Shown piece after piece: positions 32,504-42,417 of a stretch of 64,000 bases of DNA. The position numbers were made by a program, and so were the translations under genes. The DNA comes from Bacteroidota bacterium (lineage in GTDB: Bacteria > Bacteroidota > Bacteroidia > 2-12-FULL-35-15). Below the pieces are notes generated by a model. The model made no database searches, was not told the DNA's origin, and was given only the letters and a program-made list of their open reading frames with translations. The stretch is taken from NCBI GenBank assembly GCA_017303895.1, contig JAFLBF010000018.1, forward strand, positions 1 to 64,000, read 5' to 3'. Numbering within the stretch: position 1 is the first letter of the stretch; each line of letters opens with the position of its first letter.

Positions 32504-34447
32504 ATGAAGGCGTTTGTGTCAAATTTTTTAATCCTTTTGCTGGCTTTGCTACTTCAGATGGAAGCGCGTTGCCAACCATCTGCCGGCTTTTATTATCATA
32601 CTGTTGTTAGAGATGTGGCCGGAATCATCCAGGCAAATCAACCTGTCAAATTTCGTTTTTCATTTTTAAGAAATTCTTCTTTTGGCCAAATAGAATGGCA
32701 AGAAGAACATTTGATATCAACAGATTCCTTCGGTAGAGCAGAAGCTGTTTTAGGGATGGGCACAACCACTGGAGTTGGCAGTAGCAGTTTTTTTAGCCAA
32801 ATTCCATGGGGACAACACAACTATTATCTGAGAGTGGAGTTGGATATTAGTGGGGGAAATAATTTTGTGATGATGGGAAGTTCTCAATTATTTTCAGTCC
32901 CATATTCATTGTACTCAAAGCTTTCATCAAAAGTCTCTGATTCTTTTTTAAGAACACTATCCGATGTTGATGTGACGGGCCATGCTCCGGGTAAACTATT
33001 AGGTTGGGATGGGGTCAAATGGGTAGTAGAAAATGATAAGGATTCGGATTCTGTTCAATACTCTGTTAATACATTTAATTCCGACCATTCTGACACATCT
33101 GCTTTTATTGTAAGTCCTTTGCTAAATGATTCTGTACTATTTTCTTATCAATCAGATTCCTCTTTATTTTCTCTAAATAGTAATTATTCGAGCAATGTTA
33201 CTAATTCTATTTATTCTGATACTGCCCTGTATGCAATTTCATCTCCCATGAATGCTTGGGAGTTAACAGGCAATACATTGGGATCAATTGCCTATTCTGT
33301 TGGATCAAATGATAATCAAGGTCTTCTTTTTAAAACAAACAATGTTTCTGTTGCAGAGATCTCAAATAGTGGGACTTTAAGGATCGGTAATAGCTTATCA
33401 TCTGGTAAATTGAATTTATTAAATAATGATGGATTAATTTCTTCAGGGTCACTAAATTCTTCGTTTTCTCCAGTAAATGGAGCAGGAACCAAACTGTTAT
33501 GGTATCCATCTAAGGGGGCTTTCAGAGCAGGGAGTGTTGATGGTTCATCATGGGATACTCTTATGATAGGTTTATATTCTACCGCATTTGGTGAGAATAC
33601 GAAGGCGCGAATTGCATCTTTTAGTTCCGGTCTTAATAATGAAGCTGTGGATTATTCTATTGCAATAGGAAGAAATTGCAAAGCAATGGCAGCTGGCGCT
33701 TATCCGGAAGGGAATAGTGTAGCTTTGGGGGATAGTTGTTTGTCAATGGAAAAAAGAACATTGACAATAGGTAAAAATAATTATGCAACAGGTCCAACAA
33801 GTATAGCAATTGGTTATAATAACCTTTCCTTAGATGATAAAACTGTTGCAATAGGTTCTTACTGCAATTCAACAGGGGCTTGGTCAACTACTTTAGGCTA
33901 TCGAGCTACATCTCTACGTACTGGGACTTTTGTTTTTTCTGATGCATCATCCAGCACACAAACGGCTGCTACTGCTCATAACCAATTTATGGCCAGGGCT
34001 TCAGGAGGAGTTGTATTTTATACTGATTCCTTGGCATCTATGGGAGTTGTTTTATTTTCAGGAGCAGGCAGTTGGGCAGTTGTTTCAGATAAAAATAAAA
34101 AGCAAAATTTTCAAATTGTAGATGAAGAAGAGATCTTAAATGGAATAACATCGATGAAGGTATTAACATGGAATTATCGTTCGCAATCAAAAAAAGTAAG
34201 ACATATAGGTCCTACAGCACAGGATTTTTATTCAACATTTAAAGTAGGCGAAAGTAATATTTCTATCACCACGGCCGATATGGATGGTGTTATCATTTCC
34301 GGAATAAAAGCGATACATAATAGGATTGAGAAGTTACAAGTCTTGAGTGAATTAGATGAAGTAGCTGATCAAATGGAAAAGGCTGATGATTTTAGTGAGC
34401 AGAATAGAAGACTGGATGCAATAGAAAAAGCAATTGATCATAACTAA
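32504..34447 (+). CDS. Surface fibre protein with peptidase S74 (intramolecular chaperone) domain, copy 1
   Basis: 647 residues: signal peptide (NFLILLLALLLQMEARC), an N-terminal globular domain (VRDVAGIIQANQPVKFRFSF) common in Bacteroidota fibre proteins, and a long beta region with repeats like YadA heads (YSIAIGRNCKAMAAGAYPEG, TIGKNNYATGPTSIAIGYN). The C-terminal S74 domain (SDKNKKQNF, then VRHIGPTAQDFYSTF) is as in phage endosialidase tail spikes. It has the Ser and nearby Lys of the self-cleavage site and ends with a helix. S74 domains assist trimerisation, then cut themselves off. No T9SS signal. Confidence 0.88.
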   Translation: MKAFVSNFLILLLALLLQMEARCQPSAGFYYHTVVRDVAGIIQANQPVKFRFSFLRNSSFGQIEWQEEHLISTDSFGRAEAVLGMGTTTGVGSSSFFSQIPWGQHNYYLRVELDISGGNNFVMMGSSQLFSVPYSLYSKLSSKVSDSFLRTLSDVDVTGHAPGKLLGWDGVKWVVENDKDSDSVQYSVNTFNSDHSDTSAFIVSPLLNDSVLFSYQSDSSLFSLNSNYSSNVTNSIYSDTALYAISSPMNAWELTGNTLGSIAYSVGSNDNQGLLFKTNNVSVAEISNSGTLRIGNSLSSGKLNLLNNDGLISSGSLNSSFSPVNGAGTKLLWYPSKGAFRAGSVDGSSWDTLMIGLYSTAFGENTKARIASFSSGLNNEAVDYSIAIGRNCKAMAAGAYPEGNSVALGDSCLSMEKRTLTIGKNNYATGPTSIAIGYNNLSLDDKTVAIGSYCNSTGAWSTTLGYRATSLRTGTFVFSDASSSTQTAATAHNQFMARASGGVVFYTDSLASMGVVLFSGAGSWAVVSDKNKKQNFQIVDEEEILNGITSMKVLTWNYRSQSKKVRHIGPTAQDFYSTFKVGESNISITTADMDGVIISGIKAIHNRIEKLQVLSELDEVADQMEKADDFSEQNRRLDAIEKAIDHN

Positions 34448-34462
34448 TTTTTAAGATATATC

Positions 34463-36463
34463 ATGAAAATAATCAAGTACAGATTACTATCTATACACTT
34501 TGTGTTTATATTGAATCTATTAGGGTATTCTATATTTGCCCAATCTGTGCCACAGGGAATTAATTATCAGGGTTTGGCTCGTGATAATGCTGGCTTGATA
34601 ATCGCAAATCAGATCGTTGCGGTTAAGGTAGGTATATTTGCACCTTCAGTTACTGGAGTGTTAGAGTGGGAAGAAACTCATCTAATAAGTACAAATACGA
34701 TGGGTTTGTTCTATTTTGTAATTGGGCAGGGTAATTCAACTGGTGCGGGAAGTGTGGCATCGTTCTCCGAAATTAATTGGGGAGCCAATACACATTTTGT
34801 AAAAATTGGATTAGATCCTTCCGGGGGTAACGCATATTTGGATGTTGATACGGTTCAGTTTTGGGCTGTTCCTTATGCTATGCATGCCGGTGTAACGGAT
34901 AGCTTAATCCATCCAATGCGTCTGAGTCAGTTATTAGATGTTGATACAGTGGGGGTTTTTACAGGTTCAGTTTTGAAATGGGATGGTGTTAAATGGAAGC
35001 CTTCTGTAGATAACGATTCTGACACCGCACTATATTCTATAAATTCGTTCCATTCTACTACTTCTGATACTGCTTATTATGCAGTAAATGTTTTGTCGGC
35101 TATTGATACAATTCCTTTTTCTTTTTATTCTGATTCTGCACAGTATTCAATAAATTCCGGGACCGCCTCTACTGCTGGAAATTCTAATTATTGTGATACT
35201 GCGTTATATGCATTTAATAGCGCAACTTCTAATAATTACTGGAAAATTAATGGGAACTCCGGTACTAGTCCACTTGTAAATTTTATCGGAACGATTGATA
35301 ATAAAGATTTAGTATTTAAGACAAACAGCTTGGAACGGATGAGGATCACGTCATCAGGAAAACTTGGGATTGGAATTACAACTCCATCGGCAGCATTACA
35401 CGTTGTTGGAAACGATGGGATTGTGGCAGAAGGGAATTATGGTTCAGGTGTTTCTGCTCCAAGCGGAGCCGGAACACGTTTAGTCTGGAATCCTAAAAAA
35501 GCGGCTTTCAGAGTAGGTAGTGTTACAGGCTCTCAGTGGAATGATGCCAATATGGGAGCTTTTTCTTTTGCTTCGGGTTATGATACAAGGGCATCAGGGG
35601 CCTATTCAACAGTTTTTGGTTCAAGTTCAATTGCCAGTGGTGTATATTCTTTAGCCGGTTGTCAAGCATCCACTGCTTCTGGAATAGCATCGATTGCATT
35701 AGGGAGTGCTTGCATCGCATCAGGTCCATATTCTGTAGCTCTAGCAAGAGGAACTTTGGCTTCAGACTCAAATTGTGTATCAATAGGATACCATTGTGAG
35801 GCTACTGCTAAATATGCTGTAGCTATTGGTTACCAGACAAGAGCATCGGGGATGTATTCTACAGCTATAGGATACTATGCGAATGCGAATGGTTATTCTG
35901 GCGGCTTTATTTGGGCTGATGGCTCTTCACCTGTTTATACAATGGCTACAGCCAACAACCAATTTATGGCCAGAGCTTCAGGTGGGGTTGTTTTTTACTC
36001 GAATAACGCGCTTACATCTGGTGTGTCTTTAGCTCCCGGAGGAGGTAGCTGGGCAAGCGTTTCAGATAAAAATAAAAAGGAAAAATTTAAGAATGTTGAT
36101 GTAAATGATGTACTAAATAAACTGAGCGAGTTGGAAATTACTACTTGGAATTATAAAACACAATCCCCATCAATTAGGCATATAGGTCCAATGGCTCAGG
36201 ATTTTTATAAACTATTTAGCTTTGGCGATAGCGATACAACCATTACTACAATTGATGTAGATGGTATTAGTTTAGCTGCGATACAAGCACTTGCCAAGAA
36301 AACTGATGAGTTGAAATTGAAAGCCGCTGAAGTAGAAAAATTAAAATTGCAGTTGAGTAAATTGCAAGCTGAAAATGCTTTATTAGAAAAAAGAATAGTG
36401 ATTATGGAAAAGAAATTACTATTTACTTCTCCTGCTGTAACAACATCTGTGCTCAGTAAATAA
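34463..36463 (+). CDS. Surface fibre protein with peptidase S74 domain, copy 2
   Basis: 666 residues, same architecture as the previous gene: signal peptide, an opening PQGINYQGLARDNAGLIIAN, head-like repeats (SIALGSACIASGPYSVALAR, AVAIGYQTRASGMYSTAIGY), and an S74 domain (SDKNKKEKF, SIRHIGPMAQDFYKLF). The C-terminal coiled coil is clear (LKLKAAEVEKLKLQLSKLQA) and would form the trimer stem. The two genes share long nearly identical segments near the S74 boundary, so they arose by tandem duplication, and the 5' parts have diverged. No sorting signal. It lies upstream of the glycosyltransferase block, so the fibre could be glycosylated or hold the capsule. Confidence 0.88.
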   Translation: MKIIKYRLLSIHFVFILNLLGYSIFAQSVPQGINYQGLARDNAGLIIANQIVAVKVGIFAPSVTGVLEWEETHLISTNTMGLFYFVIGQGNSTGAGSVASFSEINWGANTHFVKIGLDPSGGNAYLDVDTVQFWAVPYAMHAGVTDSLIHPMRLSQLLDVDTVGVFTGSVLKWDGVKWKPSVDNDSDTALYSINSFHSTTSDTAYYAVNVLSAIDTIPFSFYSDSAQYSINSGTASTAGNSNYCDTALYAFNSATSNNYWKINGNSGTSPLVNFIGTIDNKDLVFKTNSLERMRITSSGKLGIGITTPSAALHVVGNDGIVAEGNYGSGVSAPSGAGTRLVWNPKKAAFRVGSVTGSQWNDANMGAFSFASGYDTRASGAYSTVFGSSSIASGVYSLAGCQASTASGIASIALGSACIASGPYSVALARGTLASDSNCVSIGYHCEATAKYAVAIGYQTRASGMYSTAIGYYANANGYSGGFIWADGSSPVYTMATANNQFMARASGGVVFYSNNALTSGVSLAPGGGSWASVSDKNKKEKFKNVDVNDVLNKLSELEITTWNYKTQSPSIRHIGPMAQDFYKLFSFGDSDTTITTIDVDGISLAAIQALAKKTDELKLKAAEVEKLKLQLSKLQAENALLEKRIVIMEKKLLFTSPAVTTSVLSK

Positions 36464-36495
36464 GCATTAAATCGTCTGTTGAAGACTAACAATCA

Positions 36496-37605
36496 ATGAA
36501 TTCATCTGCAAAAAAAATAGCTATTTGTATCACAGGTAACAAAACGTATTCTGAAACCTTTATTAAGGCTCATATCGATCTTTTAAAACCATCCGTATTA
36601 ATTACCAGATCAATGATCCCTTATTTGATGGATGAGGAACATGTTCGTAGTGGTAGTTTATTGATCAGATGGTTGAAGGGGATGAATAAAAAATGGGATA
36701 ATTATAAAAAAGAGAAGCAGTTAAAAAAAATATTGGCAGCAAATAATATAGGAGTAATCCTTGCTGAATATGGGCAAATGGGTGTTGATATTATGCCAAT
36801 CTGCAAAAAGTACAACATACCTCTTGTTGTACATTTTCATGGATTTGATGCATATAAAAAAGAAGTGTTGACTAAATATGTTTCTTATTATCAGGAGATG
36901 TTTGAGTTCGCTAAAGCAATAGTTGTAGTTTCAACTGATATGCAAAAGCAATTGTTAGCGTTGGGAGCAAAGGAAGAGAAAGTCTTTTATAATGTTTACG
37001 GTGTGGATGTGGATACTTTTAAAATATCCTCTCCAATGAATACTGATCAGAATTTGCTATTTGTTGGACGGTTTGTAGAGAAAAAAGCCCCCTATCTGGC
37101 ATTGATCGCATTTAGTAAAGTCCTAAAAGAATTTCCGGAAGCGAAATTCAATATGGTTGGTGATGGTCCTTTATTGGATGTATGTAGGAATATGGCATTT
37201 GCATTGGGAATAATTAAAAATGTTAACTTTCTTGGTATAAGATCTCATAAGGAAGTAAGTGAGCTGATGCAGCATAGTCGTGCATACATTCAGCATTCTA
37301 TTGTACCTGATTCAGGTGATTCAGAAGGAACTCCGAATTCCGTTTTAGAGGCAATGGCATCGGCCTTACCCGTAATCTCTACGAATCATGCAGGGATAAA
37401 AGATGTGGTTATTCATTCTGAAACAGGTTTTTTAGTTGATGAAAAGGATGTAGATTCAATGTCAGAGTATATGAGAAAATTGCTTAAAGATCCTATTTTA
37501 GCTGATCAAATGGGGCAGATTGGAAGAAAAAGAGTTGTTACAAACTATACAATGGCTATAAGCATAAATAAGCTTTTGAATATATTGGAAAATTTTATGA
37601 AATAA
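36496..37605 (+). CDS. Glycosyltransferase family 4 (GT-B)
   Basis: 369 residues with two Rossmann-like halves. The acceptor half contains PLVVHFHGFDAYKK. The donor half contains LLFVGRFVEKKAPYLALIAF and the retaining-GT4 signature EGTPNSVLEAMASALPVIST, followed by NHAGIKDVV. The Glu pair (E-x7-E) of the catalytic donor site is present. It transfers a sugar from a nucleotide-sugar donor to the growing glycan; donor specificity cannot be read. No membrane segment. It begins the glycosyltransferase block, 32 bases after the S74 gene. Confidence 0.92.
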   Translation: MNSSAKKIAICITGNKTYSETFIKAHIDLLKPSVLITRSMIPYLMDEEHVRSGSLLIRWLKGMNKKWDNYKKEKQLKKILAANNIGVILAEYGQMGVDIMPICKKYNIPLVVHFHGFDAYKKEVLTKYVSYYQEMFEFAKAIVVVSTDMQKQLLALGAKEEKVFYNVYGVDVDTFKISSPMNTDQNLLFVGRFVEKKAPYLALIAFSKVLKEFPEAKFNMVGDGPLLDVCRNMAFALGIIKNVNFLGIRSHKEVSELMQHSRAYIQHSIVPDSGDSEGTPNSVLEAMASALPVISTNHAGIKDVVIHSETGFLVDEKDVDSMSEYMRKLLKDPILADQMGQIGRKRVVTNYTMAISINKLLNILENFMK

Positions 37606-37623
37606 ATTTATTATTTAATTATT

Positions 37624-38478
37624 GTGGTTAAAAGAATACGTTCGATTGCCGGTTACTGGTGGAGATTGTTTTTTGGTTTGTTCAAAAAAGCTGGTCAAAC
37701 TATTGATCATATGCGGGCTAAACCGTCTGAAACTCCTGTAATTATTATGGGGCATCAAAAGACAGGAACCACTGCCATTGCTGCTTTACTTGGGAAAGCA
37801 ACCGAAAAAGAAGTTTCAATAGATCCTTTTTACAGGACTCCCAAAAAGCACATTGTTTTGCCAAAGTTGTATGAAAACAAATTATTGCTATCTGACTATA
37901 TCAGATCAAATGCCTATTTGTATAGGCCTCAGATAATTAAAGATCCGGAATTTGTATTCTTTTATAAAGAATTAAAGGAAATATATACGGATTCAAAATT
38001 TGTTTTTATAATACGTAATCCATTTGATAATATTAAGAGTATTCTTGACCGGTTAAAGATTCCTGGAGATATTGACGATTTTAATGAGACCTTGTTCCCG
38101 GAGGTAATGAATACATGGGATTGGATGGAATTATTGCGTGGTGATCTTTCAAATGTTAAAGGGAATAATATTATTGAGACCTTGGCATTGAGATGGGTGT
38201 TTTGTGCTAATTTATATCTGAATAATAAAAATGATTTCATATTAGTAAAATATGAAGAGTTCAGAGAAGATAAAATAGGTATAATTAATAATCTCATTGA
38301 AAATATTAATGATGAAATTAAACAGGATATTTCATCGATTATGAATAAACAATTTCAGCCCAAGGGTGAAAATTCATCCATAAGTCCCCAGTTTTTTTTT
38401 AGTAAAAAAAATTATGACATAATAGCAGAAATATGTGAGAAGTTATACTTTGAGATATATAAGAGAAATTTGCACTGA
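37624..38478 (+). CDS. PAPS-dependent sulfotransferase
   Basis: 284 residues; the start is GTG 37624, giving VKRIRSIAGYW. The 5'-phosphosulfate binding loop is clear in IMGHQKTGTTAIAALLGKA (the GxxKTGTT motif), and the 3'-phosphate binding segment in FVFIIRNPFDNIKSILDR. The protein therefore transfers sulfate from PAPS, probably to a hydroxyl of a polysaccharide sugar. No PAPS synthesis genes are in the window. Sulfated exopolysaccharides are known from marine bacteria, so the locus may make an anionic polymer. It lies between two glycosyltransferases. Confidence 0.85.
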   Translation: MVKRIRSIAGYWWRLFFGLFKKAGQTIDHMRAKPSETPVIIMGHQKTGTTAIAALLGKATEKEVSIDPFYRTPKKHIVLPKLYENKLLLSDYIRSNAYLYRPQIIKDPEFVFFYKELKEIYTDSKFVFIIRNPFDNIKSILDRLKIPGDIDDFNETLFPEVMNTWDWMELLRGDLSNVKGNNIIETLALRWVFCANLYLNNKNDFILVKYEEFREDKIGIINNLIENINDEIKQDISSIMNKQFQPKGENSSISPQFFFSKKNYDIIAEICEKLYFEIYKRNLH

Positions 38479-38575
38479 TGTTTTTTTGTTGTTTGTTTTG
38501 AATATTTAGATGTAAGCAGTTATATTAAGATAATGATTATATGCCTGATCTCTTTTTTGTATAAATATTAATAGA

Positions 38576-39481
38576 ATGAATAATTATATGACAAATTATA
38601 ATGATAGCTTAATTTCAGTTGTAATTCCTTGCTATAATTCTTCAAAGACTATTGAAAGAGCTGTAATAAGTGTTTTAAGTCAAACTCATTCCAATTTTGA
38701 AATAATTATTGTTGATGATGCCTCAATAGATAGAGAACTTACGTTTGAACTTATAAGTAAATTTAATGACAATAGAATTGTATATATTCAGCATGAGTAT
38801 AATAAAAATGGGTCCGCAGCTAGGAATACAGGAATTTTAATTGCATCAGGTTCTTTTGTAGCATTTTTGGATTCAGACGATGAGTGGTATGCAGACCATT
38901 TGGAAAACTCATTAAATTTCATGGCAAATAATAGCTCAGTACCCATTGCATTTTGTAGAAGTAACGTAATGACGAAGGGTTTTAAGGATATAGTTTTGCC
39001 TGAAAAAAAAATTCAAAATGATGAAAATGTAAGTGAATACCTCTTTTGTTCTGACGGATTTATTCAAACCTCAGGTTTATTTGTCGAAACTCGACTTATG
39101 AAGAATAATTTATTTAATGAAAATCTGATTAGACATCAGGACTATGATTTAGTCTTACGTTTAGCATCAAAAAAATATAAATTTTTATCTTTATCTCATA
39201 TAGGTGTTATAATACACTGGGAGGATAATGATTTAGATAAAAAAGGTGGTACTTGGAAGTATTCTTACGAATGGGCTTTAAACAATAGGGAATTGTTTAC
39301 TAAAAAATCATTTAAGTGCTTTGTGTTGAAAAATTGTGTTTTACGGCTATTTATTATGGGTGAAAAAAAGATTGGATTGAAATTATTTTTTAAACATTGC
39401 CTAAAGTTTTATTCTATAAAAGAATGGTATAAAATTCTTTCTATTGTTTTTTTTAAAAAAGTTATATTTAGCAAAATATAA
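38576..39481 (+). CDS. Glycosyltransferase family 2 (GT-A)
   Basis: 301 residues. N-terminal GT-A signature: ISVVIPCYNSSKTIERAVIS, then FEIIIVDDASIDRE, GSAARNTGILIASGSFVAF and the metal-binding D-x-D in LDSDDEW. The C-terminal part is helical, less conserved and gives the acceptor specificity. It is inverting and uses a nucleotide-sugar; the sugar is unknown. The codon composition is clearly AT-richer than region 2, as is usual for variable glycan genes. It is followed by a second GT2 80 bases downstream. Confidence 0.93.
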   Translation: MNNYMTNYNDSLISVVIPCYNSSKTIERAVISVLSQTHSNFEIIIVDDASIDRELTFELISKFNDNRIVYIQHEYNKNGSAARNTGILIASGSFVAFLDSDDEWYADHLENSLNFMANNSSVPIAFCRSNVMTKGFKDIVLPEKKIQNDENVSEYLFCSDGFIQTSGLFVETRLMKNNLFNENLIRHQDYDLVLRLASKKYKFLSLSHIGVIIHWEDNDLDKKGGTWKYSYEWALNNRELFTKKSFKCFVLKNCVLRLFIMGEKKIGLKLFFKHCLKFYSIKEWYKILSIVFFKKVIFSKI

Positions 39482-39560
39482 TTAGAGAATTGTAATTTTA
39501 AAATAATGATGTAATTCATCTGCAAAATATTTTAGTGATTTTCTTTTAGTAATTCTATTT

Positions 39561-40496
39561 ATGTTTATATCTGTAATTATACCTTGCTATAATGTTGAAA
39601 ATTACATTGAAGAATGTATTGTTAGTGTATTAAATCAGACGTATCAAGATATTGAGATCATTTGTATAGATAATAATTCAAGCGATAGAACCTTTGATAA
39701 ATTACAGTCGTTATTACAAAAATACCCAACCAAAATAAAAGTTCTTCAAGAATTTAAAAAAGGGGCTCCTGCAGCCCGCAATAAAGGTGTCTCAATTGCA
39801 AAAGGTGAATGGATTCAGTTTTTGGATGCCGATGATGTATTACTCCCTTATAAGATTGAATGTCAAATTGCTTTGATTTCTAAAGATAAGAATTTAGCTA
39901 TTATTTCCGGAGCCTATTTTAGAGAGAGTCTAAACAAGGAAAGAACAATTAATGATATGGATGAAATAGATTGCTTCAAAGCTGTTTTCGCTTCTTTGGT
40001 TGGTCTTACTAGTGCCAATTTATTCAATAGAAAAAAAATTATTGAGATTGGAGGATGGAATGAAGATTTGTTGAGTTCTCAAGAGGTAGATTTAATGTTT
40101 AGGCTAATCAAGGTTGGCGGAACAATGGAATTTGATTTTTCACCCAACACTGTTATAAGAGAGAGAGTTTCTGGTCAAATTTCTCAAAGAAATCCTGTCG
40201 AAAAATGGACTCAGTATATTCATCTTAGATTAGAGATGCTGGATTTTTTAAGACAAAAAAGACCTGAATATTATGAACAAGAGATTGGATATTTTCAGTA
40301 TAAGTTATTTAATGCAATAAGAACATTAGCAATTTACGATTTAAATATAGCGTCATATTTTTTTGATAAGTACATAGATGAAAAGTTGATTATAAACAAT
40401 GTTTATGAAAAATCTTTATATTTAAGAGTGCTTAGAATTGCTGGGTTTAAATGGGCCGAAAAATTGAAAAAAATAGTATTCAGAAAATCGAGTTAA
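39561..40496 (+). CDS. Glycosyltransferase family 2 (GT-A)
   Basis: 311 residues. Same fold as the previous gene: ISVIIPCYNVENYIEECIVS, DIEIICIDNNSSDRTFDKLQ, GAPAARNKGVSIAKGEWIQF and the DxD in LDADD. Later motifs include GLTSANLFNRKKIIEIGGWN and SSQEVDLMFRL (the Glu-Asp of the catalytic base region). The two GT2 genes are not close copies. It probably adds a different sugar of the repeat unit. Confidence 0.93.
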   Translation: MFISVIIPCYNVENYIEECIVSVLNQTYQDIEIICIDNNSSDRTFDKLQSLLQKYPTKIKVLQEFKKGAPAARNKGVSIAKGEWIQFLDADDVLLPYKIECQIALISKDKNLAIISGAYFRESLNKERTINDMDEIDCFKAVFASLVGLTSANLFNRKKIIEIGGWNEDLLSSQEVDLMFRLIKVGGTMEFDFSPNTVIRERVSGQISQRNPVEKWTQYIHLRLEMLDFLRQKRPEYYEQEIGYFQYKLFNAIRTLAIYDLNIASYFFDKYIDEKLIINNVYEKSLYLRVLRIAGFKWAEKLKKIVFRKSS

Positions 40497-40550
40497 TATT
40501 AGTATTATTCCATATTAATAATTGCTTATATTTATAGCTTTATTAATTAC

Positions 40551-41222
40551 ATGATAAAATCTAAAAGCGATTATTTATATTATTTGGAAGCAGATAGGAT
40601 ATCTTTATCTAAACCTATCAATATTGGATTTAAGGATTGGTTGTTGTCCCTTATTTTTCCCGATTATATATGGTTATTTCAAAAAAATTTGAGAAAACTT
40701 GAGTATTACACAAATTGTAGAAAAGGAGTTTTCTCTTATTTTTATAAGATTATGCTTTTGAAAAAACATAATCGTCTTTCTTTAAAATTAGGTTTTTCTA
40801 TCCCTATGAATGTTTTTGGCCCAGGTCTCTCTATTGCTCATTATGGGACCATTATTGTTAATGGGGGAGCAAGGGTTGGTGCAAATTGTAGATTACATGC
40901 GTCAGTAAATATTGGAACAATGGCTGGATATAGCAATAAAGCTCCTTCTATTGGAGATAACTGTTATATAGGGCCTGGTGCCAAAATTTACGGTGATATA
41001 GTTATTGGCAATCGAATTGCTATCGGTGCCAATGCTGTTGTTAATAAATCTTTCATTGAAGATAATATTGCAATAGGAGGGATACCTGCTAAAAAGATTG
41101 GAGACATAAATGTGTTTGAGATATTGATTCCAGGGACGGAGTTGTGTAATAGAAAAATGAATATTGACAATTCAATTGTTGGACTTTCTGCAAAAGAATT
41201 GTATCAAAAATATAAATTTTGA
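40551..41222 (+). CDS. Left-handed beta-helix acetyltransferase (serine O-acetyltransferase-like)
   Basis: 223 residues. The second half is a hexapeptide-repeat beta-helix: PGLSIAHYGTIIVNGGARVG, ANCRLHASVNIGTMAGYSNK, APSIGDNCYIGPGAKIYGD, IAIGANAVVNKS, GGIPAKKI. The His of IAHYG and of RLHASVNIG are the residues used by CysE/LbH acetyltransferases to activate the acceptor hydroxyl. The first 80 residues differ from true CysE, and the gene sits among glycosyltransferases, so it probably O-acetylates a polysaccharide sugar rather than serine. Confidence 0.85.
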   Translation: MIKSKSDYLYYLEADRISLSKPINIGFKDWLLSLIFPDYIWLFQKNLRKLEYYTNCRKGVFSYFYKIMLLKKHNRLSLKLGFSIPMNVFGPGLSIAHYGTIIVNGGARVGANCRLHASVNIGTMAGYSNKAPSIGDNCYIGPGAKIYGDIVIGNRIAIGANAVVNKSFIEDNIAIGGIPAKKIGDINVFEILIPGTELCNRKMNIDNSIVGLSAKELYQKYKF

Positions 41223-41268
41223 CAAGGCATATGCTTTATTATGGTATTGTTTAATCTATGATATTGTT

Positions 41269-42417
41269 ATGAAAATAGGAATTATTTCGTCAATGGCTGC
41301 ATCTCCATGGGGAGGAAGTGAAGAGTTGTGGGTTGCAATTGCCAGATCCGCATTAGAAGCAGGACATGGCGTAGCAGTATCTGTGTATGATTGGGGGGCA
41401 TTGCCTTTTAAAATTGCGGAATTAAAGGATACGGGTGTTTCTATTCACAAGCGTTCACGAATTAGCTATGGCGATGTTAAGGGCAAAATAAAAGGATTAA
41501 TAATAAAAAAGATATTTGCGATACGTCAATTAAATGCATTTATTTCAAGTGAAGCTCCAGATATTCTTGTATTGAATACTGGTGCATTTTGTGATCTAGA
41601 GATTGATGCAGTAAGAACTTTTTTATTAAAAATTAATATCCCTTTCTTCATTGTTGTTCATTCTAATACAGATACATATACTTTGGCTTATCATAAATTA
41701 GATGAGGTTCGAAGTGTTTGCAAAAAAGCACAAAAAGTATTTTTTGTTTCTGAAAGACTAAGGCAGCAGGCTGAAAGGCAGATCGCCTATTCTTTTGACA
41801 ATTCAGAAATTGTTAAAAACCCTGTAAATATGGATCAGGTAGGAGTTATTCCCTACAAGGAACGTCCGATTGTTCAAATGGCATGTGTGGGATATATTCA
41901 GGTGGCTGTAAAAGGGCAGGCAATGCTTTTGCAATTGCTTTCTTCTGATAAATGGAAGGAAAGAACTTGGCAACTTAATATTTATGGAAAAGGGCCTGAT
42001 GAATCTTTGTTGGTGGAGCTTATCAAATTTTATGGACTACAAGAAAAAGTGTTTTTAAAAGGATATGCAAAAAATATAAGAGAAGAGATTTGGAGTGAAA
42101 ATGACGTTTTATTAATGCCTTCTTACATTGAGGGGATGCCAATATCTCTTATTGAAGCAATGCTTTGTGGTCGAACAGCTGTGGTTACAGATGTTGGTGG
42201 AAACAGAGAGGTTATAGATGATGGTGTAAATGGCTTTATTGCCGAAAGCCCAAGTATATATTCATTTGATAAAAAAATGGAAGAAGCTTGGATAAAGAAA
42301 AATGACTGGAAGCAAATGGGAGAGATCGCTTTTGAGAAGGCAAATTCTGTATTTTCACTTAAAAATAGTTTTAGTTTGTTATCGAAAATGCTAATAAAAT
42401 TGCCTGCCAATGAATAA
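41269..42417 (+). CDS. Glycosyltransferase family 4 (GT-B)
   Basis: About 382 residues from ATG 41269, where the Rossmann start MKIGIISSMAASPWGGSEEL is reached; a start at 41164 would overlap the acetyltransferase gene. Donor-domain landmarks are ACVGYIQVAVKGQAMLLQLL, LNIYGKGPDESLLVEL and the GT4 signature MPSYIEGMPISLIEAMLCGR, followed by TDVGGNREVIDDGVNGFI. A retaining transferase, sugar unknown. Its stop overlaps the start of the acyltransferase gene by 8 bases. Confidence 0.92.
   Translation: MKIGIISSMAASPWGGSEELWVAIARSALEAGHGVAVSVYDWGALPFKIAELKDTGVSIHKRSRISYGDVKGKIKGLIIKKIFAIRQLNAFISSEAPDILVLNTGAFCDLEIDAVRTFLLKINIPFFIVVHSNTDTYTLAYHKLDEVRSVCKKAQKVFFVSERLRQQAERQIAYSFDNSEIVKNPVNMDQVGVIPYKERPIVQMACVGYIQVAVKGQAMLLQLLSSDKWKERTWQLNIYGKGPDESLLVELIKFYGLQEKVFLKGYAKNIREEIWSENDVLLMPSYIEGMPISLIEAMLCGRTAVVTDVGGNREVIDDGVNGFIAESPSIYSFDKKMEEAWIKKNDWKQMGEIAFEKANSVFSLKNSFSLLSKMLIKLPANE

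Noticed and set aside
41164-41268. Upstream start for the GT4 gene
   Set aside because: It would overlap the preceding acetyltransferase by 59 bases and add a non-conserved extension before the Rossmann start at 41269.
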